Shown: positions 39,880 through 48,567, numbered from the stretch's first letter. The stretch: DNA of 64,000 nt from Shewanella donghaensis (GCF_007567505.1 NZ_CP041783.1:3472001-3536000); one strand, 5' to 3'. Numbers and translations: made by a program. The notes: a model not told the origin generated them from the letters alone.

Positions 39880-40923
39880 ATGAGAGCATACAACCGCATT
39901 ATTGAGGCCGTGGTTGTCATAATAGGGATGTTTGCTAGTGTAACTGCAGCGACTCAGGCTAACACTCATGACTTGAGGGTTAACATCCAGTGTAACGGGT
40001 GTTTTGCTGAGGTTGAGTTTACAGAGGCTGCGCTAAACAGTTTATCTGATCGCCAGAGTGCGACGGTTAGTGTGATCAACTTTCGTCAATTTGAAGTGCG
40101 TAAATACCAGATTGAAAAATTAGGAATTGAGGTTTGCACTGATTACAAAAAATCTGCCACTAGCGGTTTTTGTAAGCTAAAGGATCACTCATCAGTTGAA
40201 GTTTTGCCCGTCACCAATCTTGAGCGTGAACGCTTTATCTCTTTCGCTGAATATCTCGTCCAACAAGACTTACTTGATGACTATCATGTGAAAGTCAGTG
40301 CTGATTTTGCAGCAACAGCTTGGCAGTTACTTCTCCATGAAAGCCTCATCAAAGTAGATCTGAAAACTGATGTAATCGATACCACAATTGATACAAAAAG
40401 TGTTAATCAGTTGCTTTTTGATACCCCAAATTCAGGGTTGAGTATGCAAAGAGCTTTAACGGATTTATGGCAGCAACAAGCGGATTATAAAGGGCTTAAA
40501 AATACATGGCAGCAAGCCTATCAACATAGCGTGGCAGCAAATACCCCAATTGAAAATTTATCACCGACCGTCATGTTTGATTTCGATGATTCATCAAAGA
40601 TAACAGCAGTGATTAGTCGTGATGATTTAGCTGGCCAACTTGCTTTAACCTATCAACAATTATCAGATCAAAACTCAAATCGACTCATACTGAATAAGCC
40701 CAGATTATTTGCTATTGGTGATAGTTTTAAGTTTGCGTCAATAGAGAGTGACAGCTACAAAGCGCTATATAAAAAGGTCAATCATTTAGGGCTCGCATTG
40801 GCGGAAAAAACACATCCCGCAGGTATTGAAGTGACACTTTTAGCTTGCAGTGCTAATTCTAAACCGTGTGTTGATGTAAAAACACTTAATGCTGTTGGTG
40901 GATCTAAATCTGAGGATTATTAG
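39880..40923 (+). CDS. Hypothetical exported protein
   Basis: A 347-residue protein I do not recognise. It has an N-terminal hydrophobic segment (residues 7-24, VVVIIGMFASVTAA) compatible with a signal peptide, paired cysteines (CNGC near 38-41, CTDY...FCKL near 80-92) and two further near the C-terminus (ACSANSKPC), so it is probably exported and disulfide-bonded. The body has no detectable repeat. No ribosome-binding site stands out near ATG 39880. It lies on the same strand as the pseudopilin 144 bp upstream; a joint role in surface assembly is speculation. Confidence 0.55.
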   Translation: MRAYNRIIEAVVVIIGMFASVTAATQANTHDLRVNIQCNGCFAEVEFTEAALNSLSDRQSATVSVINFRQFEVRKYQIEKLGIEVCTDYKKSATSGFCKLKDHSSVEVLPVTNLERERFISFAEYLVQQDLLDDYHVKVSADFAATAWQLLLHESLIKVDLKTDVIDTTIDTKSVNQLLFDTPNSGLSMQRALTDLWQQQADYKGLKNTWQQAYQHSVAANTPIENLSPTVMFDFDDSSKITAVISRDDLAGQLALTYQQLSDQNSNRLILNKPRLFAIGDSFKFASIESDSYKALYKKVNHLGLALAEKTHPAGIEVTLLACSANSKPCVDVKTLNAVGGSKSEDY

Positions 40924-40956
40924 GGTTATTTTTCTGACTGATTAAAAAATTTTACG

Positions 40957-41238
40957 TTAAAAAATAAAGAATAGCATTAATAAAAACGACAATAATCCGC
41001 CGCAGATAACTGGATAAATAATATAACCATCAGTCGACCGCTTAGCTCTTTTAGTGCAGAGTTTGCCTAATATTAGGTTAAATCCGAGTAACAGCACCAA
41101 GGTCATCATCCCTTGTCGAAAGGTCATTCTGCTAATAGTTGTTGTGGTGTAAATCAGTAAAAACCATTCAAGAAGAATCAGATATAGAAATAGCTTTTGC
41201 AAGCCATCTGGTCCTTTCCTTTTATCTCTAGTCTGCAT
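40957..41238 (-). CDS. Small three-helix membrane protein
   Basis: A 93-residue protein with three hydrophobic segments (about residues 14-33, 44-60 and 72-93) and a basic N-terminus (RDKRKG). No family is recognised. It lies 51 bp downstream of the PilZ gene on the same strand, so it may be the distal member of the lateral-motor operon. Confidence 0.5.
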   Translation of the reverse strand: MQTRDKRKGPDGLQKLFLYLILLEWFLLIYTTTTISRMTFRQGMMTLVLLLGFNLILGKLCTKRAKRSTDGYIIYPVICGGLLSFLLMLFFIF

Positions 41239-41289
41239 AAGTTCATCCCTATTTTTATGGCAGAAATCACACTGAATATTAAGAACTAA

Positions 41290-41721
41290 TCAAGATTTTT
41301 TTAAGCGATTAATTTCGGCTAAAAGTTTGATCAACTTAGGTTGATGACCTAACTCCCATTTGCCGCCAATAAAATTTAATCTTTGATTAATGGAATACAT
41401 GCGCATAATTTTAAATTCAAAAAACTGCTGCTGAATTTCAATCCATAAAATACTATTCAGCTCAAGCGATAGTGGCGTGATTAACCCCAATCCACTTAAA
41501 CTGATATCCTTAATATTGGCTATGCCTAACTCTTGCATTAACAACCAATTTTTTTGATGCAGTTTAACGCTAATTCCATCGCAAGCTATTGCCAGTTCTT
41601 GCTGTGAATCCCGAAGGTTTAATCTAGAATGTACTCGATTATTTACCGAGACGGTTAGTTCGGCTTCGGCGCGATTTTCTCTGCTAATAAATACCGCTAT
41701 ATCATTAGATTCGTCAGTCAT
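41290..41721 (-). CDS. PilZ-domain protein of the lateral motor operon
   Basis: A 143-residue protein with the PilZ motif DISLSG near residue 73 in the correct place before a beta strand. The first motif is degenerate: RENR (residues 14-17) replaces RxxxR, so c-di-GMP binding may be altered. Its ATG overlaps the motB stop by one base (TAATG), implying translational coupling with the stator genes. By analogy to YcgR, it could brake or tune the lateral motor in response to c-di-GMP. That role is inferred from context. Confidence 0.7.
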   Translation of the reverse strand: MTDESNDIAVFISRENRAEAELTVSVNNRVHSRLNLRDSQQELAIACDGISVKLHQKNWLLMQELGIANIKDISLSGLGLITPLSLELNSILWIEIQQQFFEFKIMRMYSINQRLNFIGGKWELGHQPKLIKLLAEINRLKKS

Positions 41722-42722
41722 TAGTTTGAATACCGTACTCTTGGTGTATTATCCTCAGCAGCTTTTATCGCTTGATCCACTTTATTGCTAATCGGTGCAT
41801 TATTAGGGGTATACCGACTTTGCTGTCCCGTCATCATGCGAAGCTCATCTTCTGCTTTTTTTGTCAGCACTAACAACTCAATTCGTCGATTAGCTGCAGC
41901 CCCAGGATCATCTAAAACATAAAGTGATTGATCAGCCATCCCCGTAACTTGAACCACTTGTTTATATCCCATTCCACCCGTTTCAAGTATCCGTCTGGCG
42001 AGCAATGCCCGCTTGCTTGACAGTTCCCAGTTGGTAAAAGTCGAACCTGCGAATGGTAATGAATCTGTATGGCCAGAAATACTCAGTCCATTATTGATTT
42101 GGCCAAGAAGTTCACCTAATGCGAGCAGTAAATCTTCAAAATAATTTTGTATTTCAGCACTGCCACGGGTAAACATAAACTGTTCGACATTGTCATGTAC
42201 CAGAATTCGAATTCCTTGCGGGACGATTTGTAAATCTACATTGGCATACATGTCCATACTGGTAATAACTTGATCAATTTCACGAGCTAGCACTTCAAGT
42301 TGTATTTGAGTTTCAAATTCTCCGGGCAGCAGTGAGTTAAGCTTATTAGCTTCACCTGATGGTGAACTTTGTTCGCCTAATGCATGACGTTTATCGATTG
42401 CAATGGCATTTTTTCCTTGCCCTGCGCTTGGCATAATAGAAGTTTCAATCGATAAGCCACCATTAAGGTCAATCAAGGATGATGAATTACTTAAATCAAA
42501 TGGATTTATTGGTCCTGATGAGTACATGTCACCCTTTAGATATTGAACAATTAAAGTTCGCTCTTTCTGATCAGCAACTTGCATGATCCACAGCACCATA
42601 AATAGTGCCATCATCGCTAAGGTAAAATCAGCAAAGGCGACTTTCCAAGCGCCGCCATGTGCACTTACCCCTTTCTTACGTTTTCTGCGGGTTATTATCA
42701 CCGGTTCTTGTTGAATAGCCAT
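41721..42722 (-). CDS. motB: Lateral flagellar motor stator protein MotB (LafU)
   Basis: The 333-residue stator subunit anchors the motor to peptidoglycan and supplies the proton-binding Asp. The N-terminal helix (WKVAFADFTLAMMALFMVLW, about residues 26-45) contains that Asp near 32. The C-terminal OmpA-like domain has GHTDSLPF near 216 and SSKRALLARR near 232. The first base of its coding frame abuts motA at 42722 (TAATG-type overlap), and its stop overlaps the PilZ start. Proton rather than sodium coupling is likely for lateral motors but is not certain from sequence. Confidence 0.93.
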   Translation of the reverse strand: MAIQQEPVIITRRKRKKGVSAHGGAWKVAFADFTLAMMALFMVLWIMQVADQKERTLIVQYLKGDMYSSGPINPFDLSNSSSLIDLNGGLSIETSIMPSAGQGKNAIAIDKRHALGEQSSPSGEANKLNSLLPGEFETQIQLEVLAREIDQVITSMDMYANVDLQIVPQGIRILVHDNVEQFMFTRGSAEIQNYFEDLLLALGELLGQINNGLSISGHTDSLPFAGSTFTNWELSSKRALLARRILETGGMGYKQVVQVTGMADQSLYVLDDPGAAANRRIELLVLTKKAEDELRMMTGQQSRYTPNNAPISNKVDQAIKAAEDNTPRVRYSN

Positions 42723-43579
42723 TAGCCACGTTGCTCCTCTATCCAGCGTTCTAGCTCAATAAAAGATGGACGGTTTTCTGACTGAATTTGTTTACGCCCA
42801 GCGTCTAAAGCCAGCATTGGTGGTTTACCTTTGGCAAATGCACTTAAAGCGGCTGCAACACAACGAAGCTGCGCTGTTCTGCGTTCAACTAAATGTTCCA
42901 GTGACTTAGATAATGGGTCAAAAAAGCAATAACAGGCGAAGATACCAATAAAGGTTCCAACCAATGCAGCTGCGACTTTTACGCCAATCATAGTGATAGG
43001 ACCATCGATATTAGACATGGTGATAATAATCCCCATAACCGCAGCAAGAATACCAAAGCCAGGCATGGCTTCAGCTATTTTGGATAGCGCATGAGATGGG
43101 CGTAAACTGTCATCTTCGATGCGTTCGATTTCTTCAGCTAGCATATGTTCCAAATCGTGGGGAGAGAGCTTGCCAATTGACTGTAAGCGTAAGTTGTCGA
43201 TAAGGAATTGCAGTACATTTGGGTGGTCTAATACCGCTGGATACATAAGGAATAGAGAGCTTTCGTTGGGCTTATCAATATGTTCATCAAGTACCTTTAA
43301 TCCTTGTGATTGGATCTGGCTCATTAACATATTCATTAACCCAAATAGTTGAGGGTAGAGTTCAGGGTCTTCTTTTTCTGTAGAAAATACGTCTTTAATT
43401 TGTTCGAGCATTTCATCAAGAACAGCACGAGGAGAGGCGATAATCAATGCGCCCAGTCCAGCTCCAAAAATAATAAGAATTTCAGCAGGTTGCCATAATG
43501 ATTTTAGGCTGCCACCAGCCCACATATATCCACCAAATACTGAAAAAAGAATGATCAATATCCCTACTAACTTGCTCAT
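42722..43579 (-). CDS. motA: Lateral flagellar motor stator protein MotA (LafT)
   Basis: MotA forms the ion channel with MotB and contacts FliG. The 285-residue protein has four transmembrane segments, about residues 3-20, 35-50, 170-190 and 200-220. A conserved cytoplasmic loop carries charged residues near 90-140, and the segment PGFGILAAVMGIIITM lies near 165. The length is standard. It begins 15 bp after the fliA stop and is coupled to motB. Confidence 0.93.
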   Translation of the reverse strand: MSKLVGILIILFSVFGGYMWAGGSLKSLWQPAEILIIFGAGLGALIIASPRAVLDEMLEQIKDVFSTEKEDPELYPQLFGLMNMLMSQIQSQGLKVLDEHIDKPNESSLFLMYPAVLDHPNVLQFLIDNLRLQSIGKLSPHDLEHMLAEEIERIEDDSLRPSHALSKIAEAMPGFGILAAVMGIIITMSNIDGPITMIGVKVAAALVGTFIGIFACYCFFDPLSKSLEHLVERRTAQLRCVAAALSAFAKGKPPMLALDAGRKQIQSENRPSFIELERWIEEQRG

Positions 43580-43594
43580 ATTTCCTACCTGGTT

Positions 43595-44317
43595 TTATCG
43601 CTCCCACTGTTGATAGATTTGCTGAAGGTTGATTATCGTTTGCTTATGCAGCTGGCATATTCGCGTTTCAGTCAACCCTAAGGTGGCAGCGATCTCTTTT
43701 AAATTAAGTTCATGCTGATAGTAAAGCGACAGAATTACCTGTTCTCTTTTGTTTAATTTTGAAATAGCTTTGAATAATGTGTCTTTATTGGTTATTTGTT
43801 CGATAAAGCAGCTTTTATCTTTGAAATTAATGCCATCATTGAGCATTTCATCAAGGCTTTTCATTGATTCTGATTGTGTCGCAAACAATCGTTCGCGATA
43901 TTGCTCTTTTGATAAATCTAAAGTCGCAGCCACTTCCATATCGGTGGGCTCACGTCCTAACTCTCTAATGAGTTTACGCACCGTGTCATTGAGCTCATGG
44001 GCTTGCTGTCTCACAGGTCGAGGCCGCCAATCTTGACGGCGTAATTCATCGAGAATTGCGCCACGGATCCGCTGACCAGCATATGAGAGAAAACCATTGT
44101 CATATTCGCCAGGGTAACGCCTAGCCGACTCGAGTAGCGCCATTAAGCCTATTTGTTCCATATCTTCAATTGCCAGCGCAGCTCCACAATGAGTCCTTAG
44201 GTGTGATACTGACTTTTTTACTAGCGGTAAATATTGTTTCATCACCTGAGCTTCTGTAAGGCGATTAACATTTTCTCCGTCAGAGGCGGCTTGGTAAGCG
44301 AGTTGGCCTGATTGCAT
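43595..44317 (-). CDS. fliA: Lateral flagellar sigma-28 factor FliA (LafS)
   Basis: Sigma-28 directs transcription of late flagellar genes. The 240-residue protein shows region 2 (MEQIGLMALLESARRY, GQRIRGAILDELRRQDWRPR), region 3 and the region 4 helix-turn-helix (LNLKEIAATLGLTETRICQLHKQ). A partner anti-sigma factor FlgM is encoded at 60701, and the flagellin gene lafA would be its main target. Confidence 0.93.
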   Translation of the reverse strand: MQSGQLAYQAASDGENVNRLTEAQVMKQYLPLVKKSVSHLRTHCGAALAIEDMEQIGLMALLESARRYPGEYDNGFLSYAGQRIRGAILDELRRQDWRPRPVRQQAHELNDTVRKLIRELGREPTDMEVAATLDLSKEQYRERLFATQSESMKSLDEMLNDGINFKDKSCFIEQITNKDTLFKAISKLNKREQVILSLYYQHELNLKEIAATLGLTETRICQLHKQTIINLQQIYQQWER

Positions 44318-44331
44318 ATGACAGTTTCCTT

Positions 44332-44790
44332 CTACTGGATAACCATTTTGGTGAACAGGACGTCTTCGAGTTCGATGTTGAAGTCGTTCTCACTCAAAAC
44401 GGCAGTGAGTAATTCTAGGGCTTCTATTTGTAACGGATCCAATTGGTTACCGGTGATCAGTTGCTGGTGACTCTTCTCTGAAAACATTTTCATCAAGGCA
44501 TTTTTAATCAAGGAATCAGCATTTTTAATCGTAGTTTCAGCATCTTTAGATCGACTTTTTAAGGCTAGTTCCAATAACAAATAATGTGAGTTATTCGTGC
44601 CTTGAATAGAGAACACAAATTTATCCAATGGGAAAAAACTGGCTGGTTTAGGCGCGGGTTGATAAACAGAGAATGGGGCTCCTATCATTTCTGGAGATTT
44701 CCATCCCATCCAAAAAACACCAGCAGACCAAGTACAAAATAGAATGGCGAAGCCGATAATTTTACTAAGTTTGTTTTTACCAATAGCCAT
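44332..44790 (-). CDS. fliL: Flagellar basal-body protein FliL (LafF)
   Basis: FliL is a single-pass inner-membrane protein that surrounds the stator and supports torque. The 152-residue sequence has a transmembrane segment at about residues 10-29 and the FliL domain to the end (FVFSIQGTNNSHYLLLELAL, MKMFSEKSHQQL). It lies between fliK and fliA in the lafBCDEFSTU-type order. Confidence 0.82.
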   Translation of the reverse strand: MAIGKNKLSKIIGFAILFCTWSAGVFWMGWKSPEMIGAPFSVYQPAPKPASFFPLDKFVFSIQGTNNSHYLLLELALKSRSKDAETTIKNADSLIKNALMKMFSEKSHQQLITGNQLDPLQIEALELLTAVLSENDFNIELEDVLFTKMVIQ

Positions 44791-44804
44791 TTTTTATTCC
44801 TTAA

Positions 44805-45980
44805 TTAGGCGAGTAAATCTACCTGGTCTTGTTGATTCTTTGCTGCGGTATGTACTTGCTCATTTGCTTGAGGTGCAATGTGCAATTCGGGCTGGATATT
44901 GTGCTGTTGTTTTTGAGCATCTTGCCCAGGTTGTTGCTGACTAATATCAACATCAACATCAACATCAACATCAACCTGGCCACCATGGTCCATTTCAAGC
45001 TCCATACGAAGGCGGTCTAGCCCCATAAGTAGCGCATCTCTAACTGCGGGGTTAGCAGCATGCATTTGCACATGCAGGCGGTCACCATCAAGTCGAATAT
45101 TCAGTTCAACCTTGCCAAGCTCTGGCGGATCTAATCGCAGTTCAGCCTGTTTAATTTGCTGATCGATTTGAAAGCGCAATTGCTCCCTTAACGGCGACAT
45201 CATTTCGTGGGCCTGGTGTAATAATGGCGCTGATTGCGTGACTGAAACAGGGCCCCATTGGCTAACACTGCTTGGGCTTTTATTGGCCGCTGTGGTGAGC
45301 TGCTGGATCACTTGATTGATACTATCAAGTTCACTATTGGCCACTTCAGTATTGCCAAGGGCGCTAGTCGTAAACTGGCTATTGAATTGGTTAGGTGTGA
45401 AATTAGCGTTCTGTGGCTGATTTTCCGAGAAATGTTTCAAGCTAGGGTTATAGGTTTGGGGCTGTATGGCTGCAGTTTGCTGAGGCGATGTGGCTGGCAT
45501 CAACGCTTGCTGGTAAACAGGTGCTGTCGGCATTACAGGCAGTGCGGCAGGTTTATCTACCTGGCCAGCCTGCTGCTGAATTAACGACGCCGCTTCAGTG
45601 CTTAATGATTTCGCCATCACATCAGCAGGTAGCTGAAAATGCAGCTGTCCCTGGGTATCATGGGTTAACTGTGTGCTTAATTGTGGCAACTGTTTTAATT
45701 CAGTCTGCAAATTGGCTGGCAGTTGACTGACAAGAATACTGTTTGCTACAGCACTGTGATGATCACTTTGAATATGAGCACCTTGATGATTAGGACCCTG
45801 TTGATGGGTCGTAACAGTATTTTGGTTTAATAATGGGACGTTATTGGCAATGTCAGGCATCACAAAGCCCATAAACGCTTGCTCTTCAGCATTATTATCA
45901 AAGCTGCTATGTTGCTTACTACTAGCTTGAACACTCATTGAGCCATTCAGGCTGCCCAAACCTGTAAGATTATTTATCAT
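44805..45980 (-). CDS. fliK: Flagellar hook-length control protein FliK (LafE)
   Basis: FliK sets hook length and switches export specificity. The 391-residue protein is Gln/Ser-rich in its first 240 residues, as usual for the ruler region. The C-terminal FliK domain is near 250-335 (LRFQIDQQIKQAELRLDPPE, KVELNIRLDGDRLHVQMHA). A run of alternating Val/Asp (VDVDVDVDVD) near residue 345 is encoded by six tandem ATCAAC units on the plus strand. I prefer ATG 45980 over the GTG at 45992. It overlaps the fliT end by 11 bases. Confidence 0.9.
   Translation of the reverse strand: MINNLTGLGSLNGSMSVQASSKQHSSFDNNAEEQAFMGFVMPDIANNVPLLNQNTVTTHQQGPNHQGAHIQSDHHSAVANSILVSQLPANLQTELKQLPQLSTQLTHDTQGQLHFQLPADVMAKSLSTEAASLIQQQAGQVDKPAALPVMPTAPVYQQALMPATSPQQTAAIQPQTYNPSLKHFSENQPQNANFTPNQFNSQFTTSALGNTEVANSELDSINQVIQQLTTAANKSPSSVSQWGPVSVTQSAPLLHQAHEMMSPLREQLRFQIDQQIKQAELRLDPPELGKVELNIRLDGDRLHVQMHAANPAVRDALLMGLDRLRMELEMDHGGQVDVDVDVDVDISQQQPGQDAQKQQHNIQPELHIAPQANEQVHTAAKNQQDQVDLLA
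44946..44981. repeat. Six tandem ATCAAC hexamers in fliK
   Basis: Exact 6-bp units, repeated six times, coding on the minus strand for alternating Val-Asp. Changes in copy number would stay in frame. Confidence 0.95.
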
Positions 45981-46296
45981 AAAGTGTTCCACTTATATGG
46001 GTGAGCTCGTAAGCTGCTAAGCCATCCTGTTGTGCTTGAAATTTTTCCATTTCTTTAGCAATGGCTTGTTTTTCTGCCACCGCCATCTCAATGACTTTTT
46101 TATGCGCTCTTTCAAGCGATTGACGTCCCAATAATTGCGCTTTGGTGGTGGGCTTCCCCTTAGCAACCAGCGCTATCATCATGAGTTCGTTCACCCTTTC
46201 AACCTTTGGCCAATCTTTGAGTTCGGCATACTTCAATAATGCCACTTCAAATTGGTACCATTGATTAGTTGAGGTTGCTCCAGCCTGCTCGGACAT
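45970..46296 (-). CDS. fliT: FliT-like flagellar protein (LafD)
   Basis: A 108-residue, strongly helical protein in the place where FliT/LafD lies in lateral clusters (between fliS and fliK). FliT is the export chaperone for the cap protein FliD. The sequence has no strong signature, so the call rests on position, size and helical character. It overlaps fliS by 32 bp and fliK by 11 bp. Confidence 0.6.
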   Translation of the reverse strand: MSEQAGATSTNQWYQFEVALLKYAELKDWPKVERVNELMMIALVAKGKPTTKAQLLGRQSLERAHKKVIEMAVAEKQAIAKEMEKFQAQQDGLAAYELTHISGTLYDK

Positions 46297-46645
46297 CGGT
46301 AATTACCTTAATAACGGGGGTGAGTTCTGCGATACTATTTTGAACGCTTGCAGTGATCATTTGACGGCTGCAAAAATCATATAAACGATTGAGTGTGGTG
46401 GCGATTTCGCCACCGTTTTCAAGATCGAGCATTGAATCTAAACCATGAATAATGTTGAGGCACTTATTGATACTCTTGCCTTTATCCTCAAAGCTACGAC
46501 GCTCCATAAAACCACCGCTTCGTTCAATTTCTTCCAACAGACCATCAAGTAGCATTCGTACCATTTCGTGCGGGTTTGCTGCGGCTACGCGAGCGTCAAG
46601 TGTGGTTTGCTTGTAGGCATTGAAAGGATCGTATTCATTCAACAT
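46265..46645 (-). CDS. fliS: Flagellin chaperone FliS (LafC)
   Basis: FliS binds flagellin in the cytosol to prevent premature assembly. The 126-residue protein is a four-helix bundle with NAYKQTTLDARVAAANPHEM at the N-terminus and LLDGLLEEIERS, both typical. It lies just downstream of fliD, whose stop is 14 bp from the fliS start. Confidence 0.93.
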   Translation of the reverse strand: MLNEYDPFNAYKQTTLDARVAAANPHEMVRMLLDGLLEEIERSGGFMERRSFEDKGKSINKCLNIIHGLDSMLDLENGGEIATTLNRLYDFCSRQMITASVQNSIAELTPVIKVITDVRAGWSNLN

Positions 46646-46658
46646 TATTTATTCCTGA

Positions 46659-48014
46659 TTAAAACAGTGCACTAGCCGCACTAAGCTGACTAATGGTGGT
46701 TTCCATGGCGGTGAATTGACCCAAATAGATTTGGTAGCGCTGTTCCATTAAGGTGTCGTGGCGAGACATGTTGTCTTCAATTTGGGTGACTTTGGAATCG
46801 AGGTTTTTCTGCTTTAAATCGATGTAACCATTTGACTTGGTATATGGGTCAATAATGGCGTCCATACGGCTGATATAGCCACCGTCAGCGGTAAACATTT
46901 CTTTAACGGCATCAGGATCGCTTTTAATGGCCTGACTAAGTTTGTCATCATTAACTGAAAGCTTGCCATCACGGCCCATTTCGATGCCGATGTCAGATAG
47001 GCGCATGCCATTAGGTGCGGGTTCAAAAATAGCCGCCCGAATATTGCTTTGCAGCATCCGCAGGCTTGAGTCACCTTTTAAAATGCCGATTTGATCTTCG
47101 GTAATGGACGAATGATCATCATCGTCTTCGTCGTCATCATCGTCTTTGTCTTTATCATTGTTGATATCGTCTAAAACCGAACTACCCATAGAGCGTGTTA
47201 GTTGATCTAACTGGGTCATTAATTCATTAAATGAATCAACAAAGTCATTGACGGCTTTTTCAGTACCAGTGATATCTGTAGCGATTGTAATAGTGGCGCT
47301 TTCGCCCACTTGATGAACTTTTTTAAGTTCTATATTGACGCCATCTATGACATTTTCTAGGTAATTTGAGCTGCTGGTAATTTGAATGCCGTTGAGGGTG
47401 AACTCAGCATCCTGAGCTTTAGTTCGCTCCTGTGTGCCCCAATCCTGACCATCCATTTTCACATCAATAGCGCTTGCCGCGCCGGTCTCTTTAGAGGTCA
47501 GCAGTAACTCAACTTGGCCACCAGTTCTCACTAAAGAAGCTTGCACACCTGGGTTATCTGGATGTTTATTAATAGCATCACGAAGATCGCCAACCGTGCG
47601 GGTGCCTGTGGCATTAAGCTCGGCCATATCGATTTCAATGGTGTCGCCGCCCACATCAATGCTCAATACACCTGAGGTTGGCAGTATTGAATCTTCACTG
47701 TCAAAGGACTTACTGACTTGATGGGCCTGGGCTATTTGCTTAACGTATAAGTCATAGACTCCAGAAGGGGCATCGTTATCAACGGTAATGATGGCACTAT
47801 CATCACTAATTTCGGTGCTTTTCCCATCAAAGGCATCCCCTTTTAAGTTGTCCAGATTACTGGTCATCTTGTTCAAGGTGCTTTCAAGAATTTTATAAGC
47901 ATCAATTTGTGCTTTGCTGTTATCTAAATTAGTTTTATAGAGGATATCTTTCCCCATTCGCTCTGCAGCAACTAATTGTTCGGCAAATGAGGCGGCACTC
48001 ATACCTGAAATCAT
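46659..48014 (-). CDS. fliD: Flagellar filament cap protein FliD (LafB)
   Basis: FliD caps the filament and controls flagellin polymerisation. The 451-residue protein has the FliD N-terminal domain (MISGMSAASFAEQLVAAER, about residues 1-90) and the C-terminal coiled region (SNGYIDLKQKNLDSKV, GQFTAMETTISQL). Between them, near residues 285-303, an Asp-rich insert (DKDKDDDDDEDDDDH) has no counterpart I know in typical FliD. The gene is the first of the sigma-54-type promoter unit fliD to PilZ. Confidence 0.92.
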   Translation of the reverse strand: MISGMSAASFAEQLVAAERMGKDILYKTNLDNSKAQIDAYKILESTLNKMTSNLDNLKGDAFDGKSTEISDDSAIITVDNDAPSGVYDLYVKQIAQAHQVSKSFDSEDSILPTSGVLSIDVGGDTIEIDMAELNATGTRTVGDLRDAINKHPDNPGVQASLVRTGGQVELLLTSKETGAASAIDVKMDGQDWGTQERTKAQDAEFTLNGIQITSSSNYLENVIDGVNIELKKVHQVGESATITIATDITGTEKAVNDFVDSFNELMTQLDQLTRSMGSSVLDDINNDKDKDDDDDEDDDDHSSITEDQIGILKGDSSLRMLQSNIRAAIFEPAPNGMRLSDIGIEMGRDGKLSVNDDKLSQAIKSDPDAVKEMFTADGGYISRMDAIIDPYTKSNGYIDLKQKNLDSKVTQIEDNMSRHDTLMEQRYQIYLGQFTAMETTISQLSAASALF

Positions 48015-48044
48015 GGCAACTCCTTATTATCTAACTTGGTGATT
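48015..48044 (-). promoter_or_regulatory. fliD leader and ribosome-binding site
   Basis: The short leader (about 20 bases if transcription starts near 48034) contains AAGGAG six bases before the fliD ATG. Confidence 0.7.
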
Positions 48045-48060
48045 AGCAAACTTCGTGCCA
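48045..48060 (-). promoter_or_regulatory. Sigma-54 promoter of the fliD-fliA-mot operon
   Basis: Reading the minus strand: TGGCACGAAGTTTGCT. It matches the sigma-54 consensus TGGCACG-N4-TTGCW at every defined position, with the required spacing of GG and GC. The transcription start would be near 48034, 20 bp before the fliD ATG. Confidence 0.88.
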
Positions 48061-48400
48061 ACGCTCAAGTTATTGTTTAACCTTGTTTATTTGTTTTTAT
48101 GCTGACGCAATAGGTTAACTAACTTCCGTTTTTTTAGTCCGATGGAAGTAGGGCTTCCGTTGTGTTATTTAAGAACCCAAAGATGTTCTATAGCCAATAG
48201 AAGGCGACAGGGGCATAGCTTGTCTGAAGAGAAACCGCTGAATTTTATGATAATAATGCCTATTTAAAGAAGTCATGGGTGCCAGAGACATAAAAGGGAT
48301 TAGGATTAGCCAGATTGGTTGAATATGGAAAGTCTATTAAGAAAGAGCTATTAAGAAAGGCCTAATAAGATTGGTTCAGCGGTGTCAGCGAAAAGGATTA

Positions 48401-48499
48401 ATGATGGGTAATTGCGCCATTAAAAGTCTTACTGATGTCAACAACGCAATATGCTTTGATTATGTTTGGAATAACAGTTTGCTTTACGATGAGCACTAA
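48401..48499 (+). CDS. Possible 32-residue small protein
   Basis: An ATG preceded by AAAAGGAT opens a frame of 32 codons (MMGNCAIKSLTDVNNAI...) that stops one base before a strong hairpin-T terminator. The arrangement of ribosome-binding site, short frame and terminator is suggestive, but nothing is known of the product and chance is a real alternative. Confidence 0.25.
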   Translation: MMGNCAIKSLTDVNNAICFDYVWNNSLLYDEH

Positions 48500-48523
48500 A
48501 AAAGGGCCCGTTGGCCCTTTTGT
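48498..48523 (-). terminator. Terminator of lafA
   Basis: AAAGGGCC paired with GGCCCTTT around CGTT, with A and T runs on both sides, 45 bp past the lafA stop. It could also end a plus-strand transcript. Confidence 0.85.
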
Positions 48524-48567
48524 TTAGGCTCGGTGGATATCGAGCCACGATATTATGTTAATTGTTA

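Larger units (their letters stand above)
48061..48567 (+). other. Intergenic region between fliD and lafA
   Basis: About 500 bases. It contains the direct repeat CTATTAAGAAAG (48334-48345 and 48348-48359), a possible 32-codon plus-strand frame (48401-48499), and the lafA terminator. No other gene is supportable. Confidence 0.4.

Noticed and set aside
45258..45730. Two plus-strand frames within fliK
   Set aside because: Antisense to a clear fliK; their length is explained by its Gln-rich low-complexity coding.
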